From positions 1 through 18,826 of the forward strand of contig JAIOWW010000009.1 of assembly GCA_021741925.1 (NCBI GenBank): a stretch of DNA of 18,826 bases, in the 5' to 3' direction. The notes beneath the pieces are model-generated. The model ran no database searches. It saw only the letters and a program-made list of their open reading frames with translations, and was not told the DNA's origin. Within the stretch, counting starts at the first letter, position 1. Each line of letters opens with the position of its first letter. Source of the DNA: Pontimonas sp. Lineage in GTDB: Bacteria; Actinomycetota; Actinomycetes; Actinomycetales; Microbacteriaceae. The position numbers were made by a program, and so were the translations under genes. Below, one piece after another: positions 15,291 to 18,826 of the stretch.

Positions 15291-15296
15291 TAGACT
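15291..15296 (+). promoter_or_regulatory. Candidate -10 box of the CopC-like gene
   Basis: TAGACT fits the actinobacterial -10 pattern TAnAnT. It ends 9 nt before the ATG at 15306, and no Shine-Dalgarno is present, so the mRNA would have almost no leader. No convincing -35 is seen. Confidence 0.3.
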
Positions 15297-15305
15297 GATG
15301 ACCTA

Positions 15306-15950
15306 ATGACTATGACCTCGCGCACGTCCCGACCTCCACATTTTCTTGGGGTGGCTCTCGTCGGTGCGCTCCTCGTGGGAGCCTCACCGGCCTACGCCCA
15401 CAATGTCGTCGAGGATCAAGTTCCAGCACCGGGCTCCACTGTCACCCAGAGCCCTATCGCGATATCCCTCTCCACCAATGACATGTTGCTAGACCTTGGC
15501 GGTGACGCCACCGGGTTCGGCGTGGTGGTCCGAGACAGTGCAGGCCTCTACTACGGCGATGGTTGCGTCTCGGTTGTGGAAAGACAGATGACCGCCAGTG
15601 CTGAACTCGGCGAGGCTGGCAACTACGAGATCATCTACCAGTTTGTCTCCGCAGATGGCCACAGCCTCTCGGAGAGCTACCAATTCACCTTTGACCCCGG
15701 TCCGTCCCACACCCCAGCACCAGGCTATGAAACCCCGGCGGAGTGCGGTGTCCCTCGGGAACTCCCCATCGGCGCCAGTGAGTCAGAAACGCTCGCAACA
15801 CCCATCGCCGCACCTGCCGCGACAGAGGAGATTGCAACCGAAGAAACTCCCCAAGACCCGATCTTGATTGTCGGGTTTTTGAGCATCGTCAGTGTTGCCG
15901 TGGTGGTATGGATTGTCTGGCGAGTGCGCCAGAAACGCAACGGCGACTAA
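15306..15950 (+). CDS. CopC-domain copper-binding protein, membrane-anchored
   Basis: Exported copper-binding protein of the CopC/YobA family, 214 residues. A signal peptide (RTSRPPHFLGVALVGALLVG, cleavage expected after A-Y-A at 29-31) would leave H32 at the mature N-terminus. In CopC proteins this histidine is a copper ligand. D117 and H119 in the SADGHSLSES motif complete the expected site. The beta-rich domain runs to about 130, then a Pro/Thr/Ala-rich linker, a single membrane helix (about 184-204) and a basic tail RRVRQKRNGD-like end. C87 and C147 may form a disulfide. No CopD or other copper gene is nearby. It is divergent from clpX and convergent with clpP2 (4 nt overlap). It may handle copper outside the membrane or help deliver it to cytochrome oxidase; this is not resolved. 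Confidence 0.88.
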   Translation: MTMTSRTSRPPHFLGVALVGALLVGASPAYAHNVVEDQVPAPGSTVTQSPIAISLSTNDMLLDLGGDATGFGVVVRDSAGLYYGDGCVSVVERQMTASAELGEAGNYEIIYQFVSADGHSLSESYQFTFDPGPSHTPAPGYETPAECGVPRELPIGASESETLATPIAAPAATEEIATEETPQDPILIVGFLSIVSVAVVVWIVWRVRQKRNGD

Positions 15951-16639
15951 CTCGCAGCGACGGCTTCAGGCCCCTTTGCTGGCGTGGCGTTTCCCGCTGA
16001 TTTGCGCGTGGAGAGAACCTGATCAATCAAGCCGTACTCCAACGCTTCAGGGGCGGTGAGGATCTTGTCACGATCAATGTCGCGGTTCACTTCTTCCGCA
16101 CTCTTCTTCGAGTGGCGAGAAAGAGTCTCCTCCAGCCATTCGCGAAGGCGCGCAATTTCCTTGGCCTGAATCTCAATGTCAGAAGCCTGACCGCGACCCG
16201 CTTCACCCATCATCGGCTGGTGAATCAAGATACGAGAGTTTGGCAGAGCCAAACGCTTACCGGGCTCGCCACCGGCGAGAATGACAGCGGCCGCAGAGGC
16301 CGCCTGACCCAGGACCACAGTCTGAATCTGGGGGCGAACGTACTGCATGGTGTCGTAGATCGCCGTCATCGCGGTGAAAGATCCACCGGGTGAGTTGATG
16401 TACATCACGATGTCGCGGTCGGGATCCTGGCTCTCCAGAACCAGAAGCTGTGCCATGACGTCATCTGCGGAAGCGTCATCAACCTGAACACCGAGGAACA
16501 CGATGCGGTCTTCGAACAGCTTTGCGTAAGGGTCCTGGCGCTTGAAGCCGTAGCTGGTGCGCTCTTCAAAGCTCGGCAGAATGTAACGGCTCTCGGGAGC
16601 CGAAGCCCTCGTGCCTGACTGGGGGGTAATCATCTCCAT
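15947..16639 (-). CDS. clpP2: ATP-dependent Clp protease proteolytic subunit ClpP2
   Basis: Serine protease subunit that in actinobacteria assembles with ClpP1 into a mixed double-ring. It has 230 residues. The N-terminal segment YILPSFEERTSYGFKRQDPYAKLFEDRI is a ClpP2 hallmark. The catalytic triad is S115 (GQAASAAA), H140 (ILIHQP) and D191 (DRDKILTAPEALEYG). The start ATG at 16639 lies 9 nt after the clpP1 stop with a weak AGG, so the two genes are surely co-transcribed. An ATG two codons later is an alternative start. Its stop overlaps that of the convergent CopC-like gene at CTAA, so no separate terminator exists between them. Confidence 0.96.
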   Translation of the reverse strand: MEMITPQSGTRASAPESRYILPSFEERTSYGFKRQDPYAKLFEDRIVFLGVQVDDASADDVMAQLLVLESQDPDRDIVMYINSPGGSFTAMTAIYDTMQYVRPQIQTVVLGQAASAAAVILAGGEPGKRLALPNSRILIHQPMMGEAGRGQASDIEIQAKEIARLREWLEETLSRHSKKSAEEVNRDIDRDKILTAPEALEYGLIDQVLSTRKSAGNATPAKGPEAVAAS

Positions 16640-16648
16640 GCGTTTCGC

Positions 16649-17251
16649 CTACTTCTTCTTGCCCTGGTCAGTTCCGCCGCCACCGACAACGTCGCTAGCA
16701 GAGGCGCGGATGTGGTCAACAAATCCATACTCGAGTGCTTCATCCGCCGAGAACCAGCGGTCGCGGTCACCATCAGCCATGATCTGATCGACAGACTTGC
16801 CGGTTGCTTCGGCGGTGATCTGGGCGAGACGCTTCTTCATGTCGTTGATCAGGTGAGCCTGAGTCTGGATGTCACTGGCAGTGCCGCCGAAGCCACCGTG
16901 TGGCTGGTGCAAGAGAACTCGAGCGTTCGGGGTTATGTAGCGCTTACCTTTCGTTCCTGCCGTCAGGAGCAGCTGTCCCATCGAGGCAGCCATACCAATT
17001 CCCACGGTGACAATGTCGTTCGGGACGAACTGCATGGTGTCATAAATCGCCATACCGGCGGTGATGGAACCACCGGGAGAGTTGATGTAGAGGTAGATGT
17101 CGCTCTCAGGATCCTCGGCAGCAAGCAAAAGCAGCTTTGCGGCAATCTCGTTCGCGTTGTCATCACGAACCTCCGAGCCCAGCCAAATGATGCGATCTTT
17201 CAGCAACCGATCAAAAACATTGGGTTGCATCATGGTTTCTGCCATGGTCAC
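16649..17251 (-). CDS. clpP1: ATP-dependent Clp protease proteolytic subunit ClpP1
   Basis: First ClpP subunit of the operon, 200 residues from the GTG at 17251. I chose that start because GAGGAG (17261-17266) lies 9 nt upstream; the ATG at 17245 would be 15 nt from the same site, and an ATG at 17290 lies upstream of it. The catalytic triad is S90 (GMAASMGQ), H115 (VLLHQPHGG) and D164 (GDRDRWFSADEALEYG), with the same spacing as E. coli ClpP. The N-terminal axial-loop region is MAETMMQPNVFDRLLKDRI. The tail ends in a glycine run and three lysines. It follows tig with a 101 bp gap that contains a ClgR-like site. Confidence 0.96.
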   Translation of the reverse strand: MTMAETMMQPNVFDRLLKDRIIWLGSEVRDDNANEIAAKLLLLAAEDPESDIYLYINSPGGSITAGMAIYDTMQFVPNDIVTVGIGMAASMGQLLLTAGTKGKRYITPNARVLLHQPHGGFGGTASDIQTQAHLINDMKKRLAQITAEATGKSVDQIMADGDRDRWFSADEALEYGFVDHIRASASDVVGGGGTDQGKKK

Positions 17252-17303
17252 GGTGGTGTTCTCCTCTACGGATTCAAAGCCTCGGTACACCGAGCGTACA
17301 CAG

Positions 17304-17314
17304 CGCTCTGGGCG
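17304..17314 (-). promoter_or_regulatory. Candidate ClgR activator site upstream of clpP1P2
   Basis: The minus strand reads CGCCCAGAGCG, an exact fit to the core CGCYNANRGCG that I recall for ClgR, the actinobacterial activator of clpP1P2. Flanking bases fit only in part. It lies about 53 nt upstream of the chosen clpP1 start, in the only sizeable gap of this operon. No clear -10/-35 pair can be placed next to it; TACGCT (about 10 nt downstream of the site) is a weak -10. Confidence 0.5.
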
Positions 17315-17352
17315 CCAACCGGGAGTGTTCGCCCTCGGCAGAGTGGTGTGGC

Positions 17353-18708
17353 TTAGTGTTCGTGATCGTGGTCGTGACCGTCGTGGTTATCCGCAACAGC
17401 CTGAGCCACAGCGTCCTCCACGGGGTCAGTAGCTGAGCTCGTGAACTCGCACAGGTCGACCTTTTTGCCCTTGGTGTCCTTCACGCTGACCTTCGTCAAA
17501 GCAACGGAGAGCGACTTGGACCGCGCAACTTCGCCCACCATGGAGGGAATCTGACCGTTCTGGTCGAGCGACTGAATGAACTCACTAGGCTCCATGCCGT
17601 ATTGCCCGGCCGACTGGATAAGGTACTGCGTCAGTTCATCTTGCGAAACCTGAACTTCGAGTGCCTCAACCAGTGCGTCTAGGAGTAGCTGAGTGCGCAA
17701 GCTCTTCTCCGTGGATTCGACGACCTCTGCGCGGTGTTTGTCATCCTCGAGGCGACCCTCCTGCTCCAGGTGGCGGTGCACTTCGGCATCCACAACACCT
17801 TGAGGCAGAGGCATGGTGACCTCGCCAATCATTTTCTCGACGAGTTTGTCCCTCGCTTCTTGAGCCTGGCCAAACATCCCTTTGCGCTCAGCCTGCTTCT
17901 TTAGGTCCTCGCGGAGCTCTTTGATGGTGTCGAACTGGCTGGCGATTTGGGCGAAGTCGTCATCGGCTTCAGGAAGCTCACGCTCCTTCACGCTCAAGAC
18001 GGTCACCTCAATCAACGCAGTTTCGCCTTCGCGGTCTCCCCCGAGCAACTTCGACTCAAAGGTGGTGATTTCCCCAGCGGTCAAGGTGTCCAGAGCCTCA
18101 TCGATGCCATCGATGAGTTGTCCTGAACCAATTTCGTAGCTAATCGAAGAGGCCGAATCGATGGTGGAATCACCAATCTTGGCGACCAAATCAATCTGGA
18201 CGAAGTCACCCGTCTTTGCGGGGCGATCCACTGTGACGAGGTTTCCAAAGCGAGAGCGCAAAGCGTCCAACTCATCATCCACATTTCCCTGGGTGACCAT
18301 AACCGGCTCAACCTCAAGGGAGTACTTCTCAAACTTGGGCAGTTCAAAGTCGGGACGGACATCCACCTCGACAGTGACGACGAGGTCACCGGAGAAATCC
18401 TTGTCGCTGGGCCACTGGGTGACATCCGCCTCGGGGCGTCCCAGGGTGCGGACCTTCTCTTCGGCTACAGCGAGCTGGAAGAAACGGTCGAGTCCCTCAC
18501 TGACCGCGTGGTTCAACACCTCGCCACGACCGACGCGCTGGTCGATGATGGGGGGCGGCACTTTGCCTTTGCGGAAACCAGGGATCTGGATTTCCTCTGC
18601 GATGTGCTGGTAGGCGTGATCAAGACTGGGCTTGAGCTCCTCCGGGGTGACCGTGATGCTCAGGCGAACACGGGTGGGGCTCAGCGTCTCTTTTGTGGTG
18701 GTGGGCAC
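17353..18708 (-). CDS. tig: Trigger factor, ribosome-associated chaperone / peptidyl-prolyl isomerase
   Basis: Binds at the ribosomal exit tunnel and shields nascent chains; the middle domain catalyses proline isomerisation. It has 451 residues from a GTG at 18708 with GGAG 7 nt upstream. The ribosome-docking loop GFRKGK is at 44-49 in the N-terminal domain. An FKBP-like domain begins near residue 160 (AKTGDFVQIDLVAKI). The C-terminal substrate-cradling domain follows, and the protein ends in a His/Asp tail, HDGHDHDHEH, with five histidines in the last ten residues, a likely metal-binding tail. It is 36 nt downstream of tRNA-Pro with no terminator between, so the two may share a transcript. 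clpP1 follows after 101 bp. Confidence 0.96.
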   Translation of the reverse strand: MPTTTKETLSPTRVRLSITVTPEELKPSLDHAYQHIAEEIQIPGFRKGKVPPPIIDQRVGRGEVLNHAVSEGLDRFFQLAVAEEKVRTLGRPEADVTQWPSDKDFSGDLVVTVEVDVRPDFELPKFEKYSLEVEPVMVTQGNVDDELDALRSRFGNLVTVDRPAKTGDFVQIDLVAKIGDSTIDSASSISYEIGSGQLIDGIDEALDTLTAGEITTFESKLLGGDREGETALIEVTVLSVKERELPEADDDFAQIASQFDTIKELREDLKKQAERKGMFGQAQEARDKLVEKMIGEVTMPLPQGVVDAEVHRHLEQEGRLEDDKHRAEVVESTEKSLRTQLLLDALVEALEVQVSQDELTQYLIQSAGQYGMEPSEFIQSLDQNGQIPSMVGEVARSKSLSVALTKVSVKDTKGKKVDLCEFTSSATDPVEDAVAQAVADNHDGHDHDHEH

Positions 18709-18744
18709 AGCTTTTCTCCAACTAACTTGTGTTTTTTCTTTCCG

Positions 18745-18818
18745 TCGGGGCGACAGGATTTGAACCTGCGACTTCCCGCTCCCAAAGCGGGTGCTCTACC
18801 AAGCTGAGCTACGCCCCG
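18745..18818 (-). tRNA. tRNA-Pro (anticodon UGG)
   Basis: A 74-nt cloverleaf on the minus strand. Its acceptor stem is CGGGGCG/CGCCCCG with discriminator A, the D-arm is GCTC-AGCTTGGTA-GAGC, and the anticodon arm is CCCGC-TTTGGGA-GCGGG with TGG in the loop. The T-arm is GCAGG-TTCAAAT-CCTGT. The 3' CCA is not encoded (the next bases are CGG), so it must be added by the CCA enzyme. It reads proline codons, mainly CCA and CCG. It lies directly upstream of tig. Confidence 0.97.
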
Positions 18819-18826
18819 ATGGTCCA

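Noticed and set aside
16712..17356. 214-codon plus-strand frame opposite clpP1
   Set aside because: Shadow of clpP1, which has the full catalytic triad on the other strand.
1..18826. CRISPR array, prophage or insertion sequence
   Set aside because: No spaced direct repeats, integrase, transposase or terminal inverted repeats were seen anywhere in the window.

Overview
This 18.8 kb window is a compact chromosomal housekeeping segment from an actinobacterium. The family is probably Microbacteriaceae, possibly a streamlined aquatic lineage; this is inferred from gene content, order and codon style, not from a database search. Supporting signs are the paired ClpP1/ClpP2 proteases, a DUF4233 membrane protein between folC and ndk, a eukaryote-like (type 2) IleRS with the HYGH signature, an ileS T-box with a very short Stem I, an RNase E/G with a Lys/Ala-rich N-terminal extension, and a lone VKOR protein in place of DsbB. 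Gene order resembles the actinobacterial block folC-DUF4233-ndk-rne-rplU, followed further along by clpX/clpP2/clpP1/tig.

Layout. Positions 1-2265, minus strand: the first codons of rplU (ribosomal protein L21), its promoter, and rne with a structured leader. Positions 2495-3088, plus strand: VKOR, divergent from rne and apparently leaderless. Positions 3085-8617, minus strand: a tight operon of ileS, folC, DUF4233 and ndk, headed by an isoleucine T-box. Positions 8627-10634: a divergent TetR regulator and MHS-type MFS transporter pair, closed by a strong terminator. Positions 10698-13916, plus strand: valS, a GNAT acetyltransferase and a 62-residue unknown protein, all overlapping. Positions 13913-18708, minus strand: clpX, then tig, clpP1 and clpP2, with a CopC-like copper protein on the opposite strand between clpP2 and clpX. 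A tRNA-Pro(UGG) gene sits upstream of tig.

The genes cover tRNA charging (IleRS, ValRS), nucleotide and folate metabolism (Ndk, FolC), RNA decay (RNase E/G), protein folding and quality control (trigger factor, ClpXP1P2) and envelope redox/copper handling (VKOR, CopC). Packing is very tight. All three convergent gene pairs overlap by exactly 4 nt at TTAG/CTAA, and three tandem pairs overlap by exactly 8 nt.

I see no CRISPR array, prophage, insertion sequence or clear novel multi-gene system. The most interesting items are regulatory RNA (the ileS T-box and the rne leader), a candidate ClgR site before clpP1P2, the TetR/MHS switch, and the unknown 62-residue protein. No gene-free stretch exceeds 300 bases.
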